A stretch of 64,000 nucleotides of DNA, taken from the NCBI GenBank assembly GCA_026874595.1, contig CM049312.1:27769956-27833955 (forward strand), in the 5' to 3' direction. The DNA is from Sipunculus nudus. Taxonomy: Eukaryota; Annelida; Sipuncula; Golfingiida; Sipunculidae. Shown here one piece after another: positions 1 to 12,094 of this stretch; position 1 is the first letter of the stretch; each line of letters begins with the position of its first letter. The notes under the pieces are model-generated. The model made no database searches, was not told where the DNA came from, and saw nothing but the letters and a program-made list of their open reading frames with translations. A program made the position numbers and the translations under genes.

Positions 1-1640
1 TCAGTAAGGTCACTTTATCATCACTAAGTACCCGACTAAGAAACAGTAAGATCACTTTATCATCACTAAGTCCCCGACTAAGAAAGAGTAAGGTCAATTT
101 ATCATTATTAAGTACTCGACTTAGAAACAGTAAGGTCACTTTATCATCACTAAGTATCCGACTAAGAAACAGTAAGTTCACTTTATTATCACTAAGTACT
201 CGACTTAGAATCAGTAAGGTCACTTTATCATCACTAAGTACCAGACTAAGAAACAGTAAGGTCACTTTATCATCACAAAGTACCCGACTAAGAAACAGTA
301 AGATCACTTTATCATCACTAAGTCCCCGACTAAGAAAAAGTAAGGTCACTTTATCATTACTAAGTACTCGACTTAGAAACAGTAAGGTCACTTTATCATC
401 ACTAAGTATCCGACTAAGAAACAGTAAGTTCACTTTATTATCACTAAGTACTCGACTTAGAATCAGTAAGGTTACTTTATCATCACTAAGTACCAGACTA
501 AGAAACAATAAGGTCACTTTATCATCACTAAGTATCCGACTAAGAAACAGTAAGGTCATTTTATCATCACTAAGTATCCAAATAAGAATCAGTAAGGTCA
601 CTTTATCATCACTAAGTACCCGACTAAAAGTATCCGACTAAGAAACAGTAAGGTCACTTTATCATCACTAAATACCCCACTAAGAAACAGTAAGGTCACC
701 TTACCATCACTAAGTACTCGACTAAGAAACAGTAAGTTCACTTTATTATCACAATGTACTCGACTTAGAATCAGTAAGGTCACTTTATCATCACTAAATA
801 CCAGACTAAGAAACAGTAAGGTCACTTTATCATCACTAAGTACCCGACTAAGAAACAGCAAGGTCACTTTTCCATCACTAAGTACCCGAATAAGAAAGAG
901 CAAGGTCATTTTATCATCACTAAGTATCCGACTAAGAAACAGTAAGGTCACTTTATCATCACTAATTACCCGACTAAATAACAGTAAGGTCACTTTACCA
1001 TCACTAAGTACCCGAATAAGAAACAGTAAGTTCACTTTACCATCACTAAGTACCCAACTTATAAACAGTAAGGTCACTTTACCATCACTAAGTACTCGAC
1101 TAAGAAACAGTAAGGTCACTTTACAATCACTAAGTATCCGACTAAGAAACAGTAAGGTCACTTTATAATCACTAAATACCCGACTTAGAAACAGTAAGTT
1201 CACTTTATCATCACTAAGTATCCGACTAAGAATCAGTAAGGTCACTCTATCATCTCTAAGTACCCGACTAAAAGTATCCGACTAAGAAACAGTAAGGCCA
1301 CTTTATCATCACTAAGTACATGAATAAGAAACAGTAAGGTCACTTTACATTTACTAAGTATCCGACTAAAAACAGTAAGGTCACTTTATAATCACTAAGT
1401 ACCCGACTAATAAACAGTAAGGTCACTTTATCATCACTAAGTATCCGACTAAGATGAGTATGGTCACTTTACCATTACTAAGTACCCGAACAAGATATGT
1501 AATGTCGTTTAACGATCACAATATAACTTGTACAGAAACAGTAAGGTCACTTTACGAACACTTAATACTTGGTACAGAAACAGTGAGGTTATTTTAAGAT
1601 CATTAGGTACCTAACAAAGAAACAGTAATTTCACTTTACG
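1..1640. repeat. 42-bp minisatellite array
   Basis: About 38 tandem copies of a 42-bp unit whose core reads cagtaaggtcacttt followed by atcatcactaagta and a cgactaagaaa end. Copies differ by a few substitutions and decay after about 1,450. Because the unit length is a multiple of three, one frame stays open for long stretches (for example 598-1245 on the minus strand), but that reading frame is a by-product of the repeat and not a gene. The array begins before the window. Confidence 0.95.
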
Positions 1641-2488
1641 GTCAATGACTATTTGCCATTAGAACAGCACGGGTGACCTAACATAATTTGCTTAAGAGAC
1701 GAAAGACCATGTGTTTTAACCGGGCACCGTCGTAAGATCGCAAGATATGATAACTGGATACCCGACTTAGTTTACAGGTACCTTAGTTCGTAAATTAATA
1801 TCTGAATATCATGAAAGACTACATGCCAGCCATAATTGGGCATATTGTACATTTATTATCGTTGAAAAGCTCGCATTGATTAAATTGATGAATGATGACA
1901 TAAATTACTCTAATTAGGGACTAATTGCCATTTTTCCCTGACATTTGGAATAATTTGAATACCAAGTATGCTTTTTATCCTCCAACTTATTTACCTGTTT
2001 AGCATACATATATAATATGTGTACATTCGGAGTTAATCAACCCTGACTAACTAGAGGAAAATATCTCCCAGTTACACGTACAGTAGCAATAAAAAAACAT
2101 AGGTGTCCCCAGAGCATATCATTAGTGATATTTACAAGTCCTCAATAAACTCTTTATTTTATTTTTCATGGATTGTACAAATAGTCAGCATAACAAATCT
2201 AGACACTCTTCAAAAAAAAATCTAGATGATGGCGTGTGGTAGACTGAGGAGGAATCCGGTTCGAGGTGGAGTTAAAGGCCTTGGACGTGCGACTCCAAGA
2301 CATTCTATACCCACGCCGGGGATCGAATCCGTTTCACCCTTAGTCCGTCAAAGCCCTTAATATATTAATGTTTAAGTCCGCCCCTTTCATGAAACCTCTT
2401 TAAACACAGCATATGGGGTAAACTTTCCCATGAGTCATCATATTACGTCATGAGCATCTCGCATGGTTTCGATCTAATTCATTGACAG
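1641..2488. other. no recognisable gene; probable intron or intergenic DNA
   Basis: AT-rich sequence without a supported reading frame. Around 2,222-2,360 there is a patch resembling dispersed invertebrate repeats, with a gatcgaatcc motif similar to a tRNA B box. The stretch ends in a splice acceptor (attgacag) before the first visible glycosyl hydrolase exon, so part of it is probably intron. Confidence 0.5.
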
Positions 2489-3417
2489 TTCTGCAACCGA
2501 CTGGCTCCGCCCGGTACCTTGGGGAATTCGTAAGCTACTAAAGTACATCAAGGACAACTACAACAACCCTGAGGTGTACATCACTGAGAACGGAGTGTCA
2601 GGAAAATGTATGTGCCTAGAGGATGATGACAGGATCAAATATTACACCAACTACGTCAATAATGTCCTCAAAGGTAAGTGTTGTCAAACCGCTACGATAC
2701 GACTAGTAACATGTGGCGCACACCGCTGTAATTGGTAGACCTTTTCTTCATGTGCTCATCCCTTTGAAAGAAAAATAGCAATCTCCACAAAGATCTATCC
2801 ATGAATACCTGTCAGTTACGTCAATGAATCTTCTTACTTTGTTTAGGTTGGAGGAGTAGTTGTTTTCATCGAATCAAATGCATTTCTACCTCTAACATTA
2901 GAGGTGTATGACACTTTAATTTAAACCCATGTCCTGGCAGTATTTCTGCCTTTTATTCTTGTTTTTTTACAAAATACCTACAAATTAGCGTTGGTCTAAA
3001 AACTTGATTCATCTCAAGGACCATTGTCATCATACAAATTCATAAGAAGGGGGGGGGGGGGGGGGGGGAGGGGAAGAGAATGCGTGAGTGTATAGAAACC
3101 TGAAAAAAAACGTGGAACATTGAATTGCTATGCATATTTGTATTCAAGCTATCAAACTTGATGGTGTGAACGTGAAGATGTACACGGCTTGGTCTCTTCT
3201 TGATAACTTTGAGTGGAATTCTGGATATTCAATGAGGTTTGGCTTGTACTACGTGAACTTTACTGACCCCAACCGCACCCGGACTCCAAAGAAGTCAGCG
3301 GCGTTTTACACACAGCTTGTCAAAGACAACGGTTTCCCGCAAACAAGCGGCGCCCGCGCAAGAGATGGCGCCACTCTCGCAGTATTGTTCAGTGTGTTGG
3401 TCGCATGGATTATGTGA
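2489..3417 (+). CDS. glycosyl hydrolase family 1 (beta-glucosidase / lactase-phlorizin hydrolase-like), last two exons
   Basis: Two exons are visible: 2489-2673, ending in a gtaagt donor, and 3149-3417, preceded by a ttcaag acceptor. The phase fits (G + CT). Exon one encodes the family 1 signature YITENG, whose Glu is the catalytic nucleophile of these retaining beta-glycosidases. Exon two encodes [13 protein letters not shown] and RFGLYYVNF, the conserved C-terminal barrel strands that bind the sugar. The last residues ([15 protein letters not shown]) are hydrophobic, as in a GPI-attachment signal or membrane tail, which suggests an enzyme on the cell surface or in the gut. The upstream exons are not in the window, so the gene is partial at its 5' end. 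The intron contains a poly-G run near 3,051-3,069. It is a host gene and anchors the left part of the window as animal chromosome. The exact family member cannot be decided. Confidence 0.88.
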
Positions 3418-3889
3418 ATGTTTAAGGCATTGAAAATGCTTGATGGACATAACGATACGAGTTTCTTAAAGGGACAATTAGAAAAAAATTATTTACATTT
3501 TCTTACCCACAAGTAGCGAGTCCCTCATTTGCTGTTAAAGATAATTGTAAGTTTGCTTTAATAAACATTTGTTTACCCAAAGACTGTTAAAAACATACCA
3601 GTATAATCCCTTTCTTCAGAAAAATGTTACTTGTTGCCAAGTTGAAATGGTGTCAATAAAAAGATATACTACAAATACCTTGAGACGGCTTTAGTAATGT
3701 TATAAACCAGATATGTGATTTCCATTTCTTCATATATTGTATGTATGTTTGTTGATAAAACACATTATATATCACTCTGGCCGATCAATGTAAATTGCAC
3801 CCGACAACTTGTATGTAATTCATTTCTATTTGAATGTTTCTTTATCATTGCTGTCCAATAAAATTTAATAACCATTATTGTCGCCAGCT
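3418..3889. other. 3' flank of the GH1 gene
   Basis: AT-rich 3' flank with aataaa near 3,653-3,660 that could be the polyadenylation signal of the hydrolase gene. No other feature is seen. Confidence 0.4.
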
Positions 3890-4075
3890 CGCCAAACTCT
3901 GTTTGTTAAACTGTCCTGTGTACAAAATCTGACATTCAGTGTTGTAGGCCCGAAACTGTGGAATGACCTACCAGATACTCTAAAAGAAGCCACCAGTCTC
4001 TCAGAATTTAAAAGTAAATTAAAAACATATTTGTTCATGGGATATTTGTATGCCTTCTCATTTTGTACAATATTT
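3890..4075 (+). pseudogene. LINE ORF2 C-terminal fragment
   Basis: The plus frame encodes FSVVGPKLWNDLP followed by SLSEFKSKLKTYLF. This is the end of ORF2 of many animal non-LTR retrotransposons of the CR1/L2/Rex type, just after the reverse transcriptase. Nothing upstream encodes the RT domain, so this is a 5'-truncated copy. Truncation at the 5' end is usual for LINEs. The sequence after 4,075 drifts into an A-rich, uninformative tail. Confidence 0.75.
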
Positions 4076-5540
4076 TATACTACTGATAGTGAAATGTTTA
4101 AATATTTAAGTGGAATTATGATAGTGTTACGGGACCTAATAATAACAGATCACGATATCGTTACAAGCCCAAACCCTTGTTACGGAGACAAAAAAAAAAG
4201 ATTCCGCAACACTAGGCAGCGTGAAATGTCTTGGGGAATAAAAAAGTCAGTGTTTTTTTTTGTAAACAAATAATTATAATTTATTCTGAGAAGAAACCTT
4301 ACAATACAATACACTTACACAATACAATTACACAGTATTTAAGTATAACAAAAATAAAAATGTACATCACCAGAGTCCGGATCTTAGGCTTTATTTCATG
4401 GATGCCACAACTCTCACAGTCAAACAAGAGTCTTTTAGCACAAATAATCTACGCGAACAGTTCAAGTAAATCTTCCCGGTGAATAGTCCAATTAAATCTC
4501 GAAGACAATCTGTTGTAATTCAGAAGTGAAGTTCAAGTAAAATCCCAAAAGGAAAACTGAAGACAATCCATATAAATCTGTATAAAGTCTGTATAAAGTC
4601 CATAGAATAACTGTAACTATGCAGTTATCGGAGTATGTCCAAAGACTGACGAGAAAGTCGCACCCTTTAGTGCCCGCTGGTATTTTCCTTTCTGCCGGCT
4701 CCAAACACAGCCCCTATTTATAGCTTTTCCCCCAAGTCCAGAAGGTTCTAATCCGGAACATTCCAAAGAACAAACTCGAACCTTTTAGACTACAACGTAC
4801 ACGCTGTCTCTACTCTCTACGGGTAAGCCATAGTTCAACAAATGCGGTTCCCATAGCAACGCACAGGGCTTGCGTCTAACACGAATCAGAACGCCAGGCA
4901 CATGTCAAGCCATGCAAATTCCTGCTCATAATAAACAAATACATTTTACAATAGTTTTTACCAAATAATTGAACTATTAATTTTTATATGTTTTATTTAA
5001 TACTGAAAGCTTCTGAATGTAATATTTTAGTCAATTGGAATTTAATTTCATATTTTTACAATAGTATGCTTAATGACTGTATTCTAGTTATGTAACAGCA
5101 TTTTAGAGCATAAATCATCATGGGTTTTACGCTTTACAAAATAAATTATTATTATAATTATCATCATTATCATTATACACGATGAAGAACTTCGACATCT
5201 AGAACTGCTCAGTCAAATTTGAGAGCTCAGAGAGGACCTCGGGATGGTACATGCAAAAATAAAATTGTCGAAATGAATCGATCCAGAGGTTAATAATTAC
5301 AGTTTAATCGAGGACTTGCAATTCAATGCATCGATTCTTTGAGGCATTGTTACAACCCTAGTGGTGAACCTCATTCTCTTCTTTAATGTGACAAAGTTCA
5401 CATATTATTTCTACTTTTGTCATATTCCTGCACAGCCCGTTTTTAAATATCAAATATCCTTGAACTCCCCGTTTCATCAAAACGCCCGTGTGATAAAGGT
5501 CCTGCATTTATATGCAAATGACCATCCAGTATAAAATGTT

Positions 5541-5611
<71 letters not shown>

Positions 5612-6044
5612 CCCAGCGCAGGCCGGAATTATAGCCCGCACCCGCCTCGCAAAACAAACCTTCAGCCCGTAACCGCCCCGCATATGAAAAAAAACCCGCC
5701 TTTCAGCCCGCATCCGCCCTGCATTTTTCCCGGCTTTTAAAATGCTTTATTTCTGACAACAATTTTTGTAATGCGGTGCAAATTGTCAGAATTATTACGT
5801 TTTGAGTTCCAAATAAAATGCAAGACATTTTGATTAAAAAAGAATAAACTCTTAATGTCTCTCAAACGTTGACCAGTTTACTTGATGAAACTATATTAGT
5901 TGTTTTTAGTCTCATCAATTCAGAAAGCTTACGTAAGATGGAAGCACTTATACAATCATATTCAGGCACTAAACATTACTTATTTAATATGTAAAACTAG
6001 TTATAATAACTGATACGAGGCATTCTCTATGGCTTTGAAGGTGC
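4076..6044. other. AT-rich DNA without a supported gene
   Basis: No coding region can be supported. Small frames here lack family similarity, and one (5477-5713 minus) is built on a TA microsatellite. The segment around 5,610-5,740 carries repeated cccgcc/gcccgc words next to the microsatellite and may be a dispersed repeat. Confidence 0.6.
5543..5611. repeat. TA microsatellite
   Basis: About 33 uninterrupted TA dinucleotides. Confidence 0.97.
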
Positions 6045-6160
6045 AATTTGGTAGTTTGTAGGGCAGGAGAAAACCATGGACCTTTGAAGGGGTACTACAA
6101 CCCACGGTGGGGATCTAACCGCAGTCACCAGCGAAGAGAGCTGAGAACCCGTTGTAAGGT
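6045..6160. repeat. SINE-like dispersed repeat, copy 1
   Basis: The sequence runs gcaggagaaaaccatggacct, then ggtggggatctaaccgcagtc, then an agaacccg end. It shares its order of words with the copy near 6,825. The ggggatctaacc block read on the minus strand resembles a tRNA promoter B box (GGTTCGATCC). Repeats of this style are common in mollusc and lancelet genomes. The family name cannot be given from sequence alone. Confidence 0.5.
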
Positions 6161-6824
6161 GAGCTTTTCCCGAATAACTGATACAAAAGCTTGGTGCCAT
6201 GGTTTAAAACTAGATTACCCCAGTCTAATCGATGTTACAGTCAAACTGTGTAATCAGGATTACGTGAAATGACTGAGAATTTCAGGCATCATACGATATG
6301 ACACGACAGGCCTAATGTCTTACAAGTATGTATGCTACTGCTGAACGAACACACACACAGCCGGGTGAAAATCAAATAATATGACTCGACTTAAGCTTTA
6401 AACCCATGACACCTATCAGTGATACGTGTTTTGAACGCCATAACAAATGCATTTTAAATCACCCACACAGTGTAAGCATCCGAAAGGTTTCTCATATTAA
6501 GATATGGTCTGTATCTGATATGGTCTATTCTTTACCACTTTTTTCTTATTACAGCATGACAGGCTGCTATGACACTGACGCTTTACTTCAGATTGACTTT
6601 AAAGCCCTGACACCTGTCAGAGCTACATTTTTTTTTTAAACTTTCAACTTGAACAACTGACTGACTGACTTAAAATGAAGTCGGCGCTCGAGCCAGTCAC
6701 GTCTCCGGAAAATCCAGCCCGCACTGGCTCCCTCAGCAACGTTTGGCAGATTGAGTCGGTATACATTTAGGAATTTAAGGCGAAAATTGAAGATACTGAT
6801 GGAGTTGAAGATCGTAGTGAGAAA

Positions 6825-6965
6825 AGTGGAGGAAGACGGAGAACCCGGAGAGAACCACCGACCTTTGATGGGTCACTACAGTCCACTCTCATGGCTGTAT
6901 CTGGGACCGAACCCGGTTCGCCAGCGGAGAAGGACGAACGTTTTACCGCTAAGCTGTCCAGGCCC
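6825..6965. repeat. SINE-like dispersed repeat, copy 2
   Basis: A diverged relative of the 6,045-6,160 repeat, with ggagaaccaccgacctttga, gggaccgaacccggttcgcc and ttttaccgctaagctgtcc. The last part looks like the end of a tRNA-derived SINE read on the minus strand. Confidence 0.5.
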
Positions 6966-7239
6966 CTCTGAACTTGAACAAATGCAAAGCAGAAATAAAC
7001 GCACTTTTGGCGCGGCGTTCAGAGGCACTCTTCTTCAACGCTTCTCTTACACGTAACCTGCTTCCTTGTTGACGTCATTGCTAGTCACTCATTCCTGATG
7101 AATGTTGTCTTCAGTATCCCAGTTATCACCTCAATGATATAAAAAAGGTCGTTTTCATTGCGGCCTTACACCCAAAATGTCCACACCCTATACCCCTATC
7201 CACTACCGGTAAAAGCGCCGCCACATTGTTCCATATTTC
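6966..7239. other. no recognised feature
   Basis: Short stretch between the SINE-like repeat and the 98-bp tandem array. Nothing can be supported in it. Confidence 0.5.
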
Positions 7240-7533
7240 GAGAGTTATTGACAAAATACATGTATCGAGTTTGTCATTAATACCTCGTTAGCCTCAGAAC
7301 CATTAAAGAAATGAATATATGATGATAATTCTTATGCGAGAGTTATTGACAAAATACGTGTACGGAATCTGTCATTAATACCTCGTAAGCCTCAGAACCA
7401 TTAAAAAAATGAATATATGACGATAATTCTTATGCGAGAGTTATTTACAAAATACATGTACGGAGTCTGTCATTAATACCTTGTAAGCCTCAGGACCATT
7501 AAAAAATGAATATAAGACGATAATTCTTATGCG
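7240..7533. repeat. 98-bp tandem repeat, three copies
   Basis: Copies start at 7,240, 7,338 and 7,436 with gagagttatt, and each ends in gataattcttatgc. They differ by a few substitutions. No coding potential. Confidence 0.92.
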
Positions 7534-8281
7534 AAAATCCTAACATATAGGTTATGCTATTTTAAACAACAGTGGACATAGATTGGAGATAAGGGCGATT
7601 TGTGTAAATTGTGTAATAATGATCACCAAATTTCATTCATTACACGTAAAACCTGAAACTTTTAGTCATGTAATGCCTGAAATTTATTCATTTCACGTGA
7701 TTCCTGATTTCACGAGCAATTTGCCTGTAACATATACAGTATATAGTGCTGTTATCACCATTTATAAATACAATATATTGTATAATTTCATTTTTTTCCA
7801 GTTAAAACTTATTGCATACTAGTGCATCTTTATCTATGTTCAAAGGGTTTATTATCGCGTTTTATTCCGAACGAAACTTTTAGTCTTGATCTTTGCCGCT
7901 AGATGGTTGTTGATGCGTAACGTAATGAGACCTGCAACATAGTTAAATAGATACTGAAAAAAAAAGAAGTATTGACAGGTGTTGTTAGCTTAAAGACGTT
8001 ACTGGCCAATTTATCATTGGTAACGCCTCTCGATACGCCATGCACACTTAAGTGACAGGTACAAAGTTCGCCGGGAAAGCTGAACAGGCCAAATTCGGTA
8101 GCAATCGATAGTTCGAGATTGAGATAACACTCTCTGATCTAGACGGTACCGAAGTTTAAGGCTTGCCATAGCAATATATAAAGCTGGAACGTTTACAAAA
8201 CTTGAAATAGGCTTGTTGATAGGCTCTTCCTGCACAGAATCTTGTCTTCAGTGCAGGTACCCACAGCCACCACTGATCATC
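7534..8281. other. no supported gene; upstream region of the 121-aa frame
   Basis: AT-rich DNA with no supported gene. The last 100 bases are the likely 5' region of the frame that starts at 8,282. Confidence 0.5.
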
Positions 8282-8647
8282 ATGAGTTATGTGCGTTCGT
8301 TGGAAGTTAGGGGTCCAAACAAAACTTCCACCCGTACACAATCAGTACAAATCAGCGGTAGAGATGTTTTTCGTCGTCTGCAGCTAGACACCTTCTTGGG
8401 CATACAGGGTCTTAAACAAGCCACGGAAGTCAGCCTGAGTGTAGGGGATACAGAGCTTGGATATAGTGCTGCAAGCATTGTTCAGAATGCCACCCACGTT
8501 TGTATCACACTTAATCGCCAACAGCCAGGTGAGAATTTCCTGCTACGACAACAATTGAGTGATCACCTTTTAGCCAGAAATTGCAAGCTGATTGGCTTTA
8601 CTCGCGGATCCGATGACGACATAATAGAAAAATGGTGCCGGCAGTAA
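8282..8647 (+). CDS. unrecognised small protein, family member 1 (121 aa)
   Basis: I do not recognise this protein. It is an intronless frame of 121 aa. The start at 8,282 (catcATGag) was chosen because its relative at 19,004-19,357 starts in the same context (catcATGta) and the two proteins align from there. Shared blocks are an N-terminal RGP, a QISGR motif near residue 25, a PGE-LLLRQ-like block near residue 82 and a closing IEKW. The part between these blocks is less conserved. No signal peptide, membrane segment or known motif is seen. Keeping an open frame and conserved ends in two diverged copies about 11 kb apart suggests a real gene family or a coding part of an unknown repeat. It belongs to the host side of the window. 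Confidence 0.6.
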   Translation: MSYVRSLEVRGPNKTSTRTQSVQISGRDVFRRLQLDTFLGIQGLKQATEVSLSVGDTELGYSAASIVQNATHVCITLNRQQPGENFLLRQQLSDHLLARNCKLIGFTRGSDDDIIEKWCRQ

Positions 8648-8868
8648 CATTTATTATTCCCTTATCAAACGCACCGGTTAATGGTTTATTGTACAGTGTT
8701 TAGAATCACGCGGATTGCTTTGTATCTGTCAACATGTCAACATATATCAACATAAAAAGCGGAAGAAAAGGGACAAAGCCTAGGGGCTAAAGTGTTGGAC
8801 TCCAGAATAGACTGGTCAAGTCGATGCATTGGTTATGACTTAAATGTCGCAGAAAACTGTCACCTCTC

Positions 8869-8870
<2 letters not shown>
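8648..8870. other. 3' flank, no feature
   Basis: AT-rich DNA with no supported element. Confidence 0.4.

Positions 8871-8942
<72 letters not shown>
8871..8942. repeat. TA microsatellite
   Basis: About 35 TA dinucleotides with one interruption near the right end. Confidence 0.97.
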
Positions 8943-8943
<1 letters not shown>

Positions 8944-11900
8944 GTATACGGCCATCTGCCCGTCTATTTCATAAGAGCCGGCACGGAGTAACGTGTATTG
9001 GTGCATGGATTCGCGTACTAACGCCCTGGCAGGGCTTACTCTTGAACTAAAGATCCCTGGTATGAGCCCTCAAAGGCATATCTCCCTAGAAGCTCTTATT
9101 AACGGCCTCGCATGTCAGCCCAGCGCTTAGTGTACTCAGTGATGCATAGGCCCAGACTGAAATATACATGTACAAACTTTACGAGTTGTGTGACGTCACT
9201 GTGCTCTGTGACGCACCTTCCGGGAATGAAACTGACAACAAAGTAAGATCTTAAATGTGTGATTTCAAGTGCCTGCGCGTGTTTGCTTTTGAAGTGTTTT
9301 ACTTAAGTACTTTTCGGTTATAGAGTGACTGTACACCATTGGTTGTGTTTTAATTTTGCGTATCGTTTGATAAGAATGTACTGGCTCTTAAGGTATTGCT
9401 TACGTATAGCCCCTTCAGGCAACCATATTGTCCCTCTGTCCTCCGGCCCCTCGGCCTGATACGCCTCCCTTAGGCCGATAGGAAAGCAATATCGTATATA
9501 TATTTTCATCACGAAAATGGCATAAAGAGGCAATGGACAAATCAGTACTTAAACAATGATGAATTTAGACTTTTCTCGCGACTTCTCTTATTTGGTTAAC
9601 AATGATTTGGGGATGACCCAGAATATAAATGAAGCATACAATGCTAAAATGAGGACTGCCTCGAATTAAAGCCAGGTGAAGCAACGGGTTAGACTCACCA
9701 GTGTGCTGTAAATTCTGTCTGAAGTTCAACAGTTTGATATTAATTTCTCACCTTTTGTTCATCTGTTTTAAAATGATAAATTTTTATTTCAATTTCACAT
9801 TTATTATTTAGCTTCATGGTAAATATACTTATAATAATGAAATTAAAAATATATAATGAAATTTGAATTATTATCATCATTATAATATAGCTGCGTTTAC
9901 AATATTTCCTATCAGACAGTGGCACATTGCACAGATGTTAAGCACTTTATTACAATAGAATGATTTTTCTTGGTCATAATATAAGAAATTAATTAAGAGA
10001 TGATTAAGATCAATGCTACTATATCCAAGCGTTATAGACGTGGTGAATTGAAATTTTGCGTCAAGCTACTAAATATTTAGACGGTGTTTTTTGCCTTCAT
10101 GCATATTTATATGTTATGTAATATATTTTCACTGATTTTTTTTTATGATTGTATTTAAAATACAAGCAAAAAAGTTAAGAGTGCTTGTAACCTGCGACTT
10201 ACACCTACTCCCCTCACACCGAAACCTAAACCCAACCATATAATAAATATTCACCAATCAATGCAGTGGTTAGCACTTGGTGTCGCTTTTTCCGCTACGC
10301 TTAGAACAGCTACTGCCACCTCGCGGCAAATTATATAACCAATTCACATCTAATCTCAGGCTGGCTCCTTTACTATTAAAGAGGCATAATCACCTATATG
10401 GCATTTTGAATTAAAGCGAAAAATAGCGTCGTCTCCTTGAAATAACTTGGTACCTATCAAAACCGTTTGCTTACTTCTGTACACGAGTGTGAAAATAGTG
10501 GACCGGCCGCGATCACAGGCACACAGCGGTAAGACTACATGCAACGCTGAGTCACAGCACCTGTTAGCATGATATCCCTGACTGACTTGGCCCCAAAAAT
10601 GTAATAAATGTTCCCGCTGGCTGAATTATCGCATGAATCCGACCTGTGATACTCTGTCCCTGGACGGTGAACCTATCCTTCATATCTGTTCCGACGGGTT
10701 CTACAATTAATTTACATTGGGCCCATGGGCCGTTATGTCCACCCAGTAGAAATATATCAGAGAACATGAAGGTCCATGTATATGGACTAGTTAACTTCTC
10801 TTTCTTTGGGATCCGTCGCGCATGCGCAAAATCGTTGTTAGTGTAAATAGACGTGCCCATTCACGTGACGCCACGGCTATTCCAGGGCAGGATATTGTCT
10901 TTACTGTAAGGTCAAAGGTCGATTTGTTTTTTAACACACAAATCCATAACAAGGTGTTAAACAGATATCACTGGTCTCAGGCTGCTTGTTTTGTTTAAAT
11001 CTATGTATTTGTAATATGTGGGTCCCGCAAAAATAAGTAAGACAAATTCAACAGGGACATCTGGCAGTAATTGTGTCAGATAAGCCAGAGCGTTGAAAAT
11101 GGCGTTTTGCAAGAAGTGACCTTTCTGCCTCCGCCTATATGAAACCTAACATATTAGGTTACATGTTTTTTTCCCGTTTGTCAACACTGCTTTGTTTACA
11201 AACATGTTGTTGATTAACAAATTCATACATCCTTCACGAAGGCATTATAAGAACTTTAAACAATCATAGAAACCCTTAGATCATTAATATATACCAATTA
11301 AGAGTAAGCCAGAAATCAAATAAATTCTTTTTCACAAGGTAGTTGAATGATCACCTTTTATGTTTCAATCAATTACTATTCTATATTAGCTGACTTTCTA
11401 TACTACCGTGGGTATTTTTTTTTCTAATTAAAACTAAAATGAATTTGCAAGTACTTATATTGTCCTTTTAAAACTGTTACTGAAAACAAACATTCAAACC
11501 CTTAAGTTATATAAGCCGGTCATTTTACCACAGTTGTTTTATCTTGGTGACGATAATTCCTGCCTACCGTCTCTGACCGACTGAATAATAGACTGTGATA
11601 ATAGACACAACAATAAATATATTATGAGGCCTAAATGTCATCTGAACAAATTTTTGGAAACAGTCAAATGCTCGGGTCCCGGGGAAAATTGTCTCGGCTA
11701 ACAGCACAATGAGGGAAGATATGACATACCACATATACACTTCAAATATCCTGTCAAACCAAAATACTGACTCAGACAAGGTAAAGAATTGGTTCTATGT
11801 CAGTAAAATTATAACCATGTTTGAGTGGCTTTCTTTTAAATTTTACCGGCATTAGTTTCACCTAAAAACGTATACAAATATATTGTTACTACTATAGTCA

Positions 11901-11973
11901 CAACGTGCATGGACGTATACGCGTAACCGTCCTTGAAATTCCTGCCTCATCTAACTTCCTACCTGTATCCCTC

Positions 11974-11977
<4 letters not shown>
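8943..11977. other. long non-coding AT-rich stretch
   Basis: Three kilobases without any frame that shows a recognisable domain. Frames of 60-100 codons occur on both strands at the density expected by chance. Nothing regulatory or repetitive stands out. Confidence 0.6.
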
Positions 11978-12032
<55 letters not shown>

Positions 12033-12038
12033 CTCGCC

Positions 12039-12090
<52 letters not shown>
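11978..12090. repeat. CT microsatellite
   Basis: Two CT runs separated by a short ccctcctcgccaa break. The open frames across it (Ser-Leu or Arg-Glu repeats) are artefacts. Confidence 0.97.

Positions 12091-12094
<4 letters not shown>

Noticed and set aside
598..1245. 215-aa open frame on the minus strand
   Set aside because: It is a translation of the 42-bp minisatellite, whose unit length is a multiple of three.
1..1640. Regular repeats that might recall a CRISPR array
   Set aside because: Units are contiguous and alike over their full length, with no unique spacers, and the DNA is eukaryotic.
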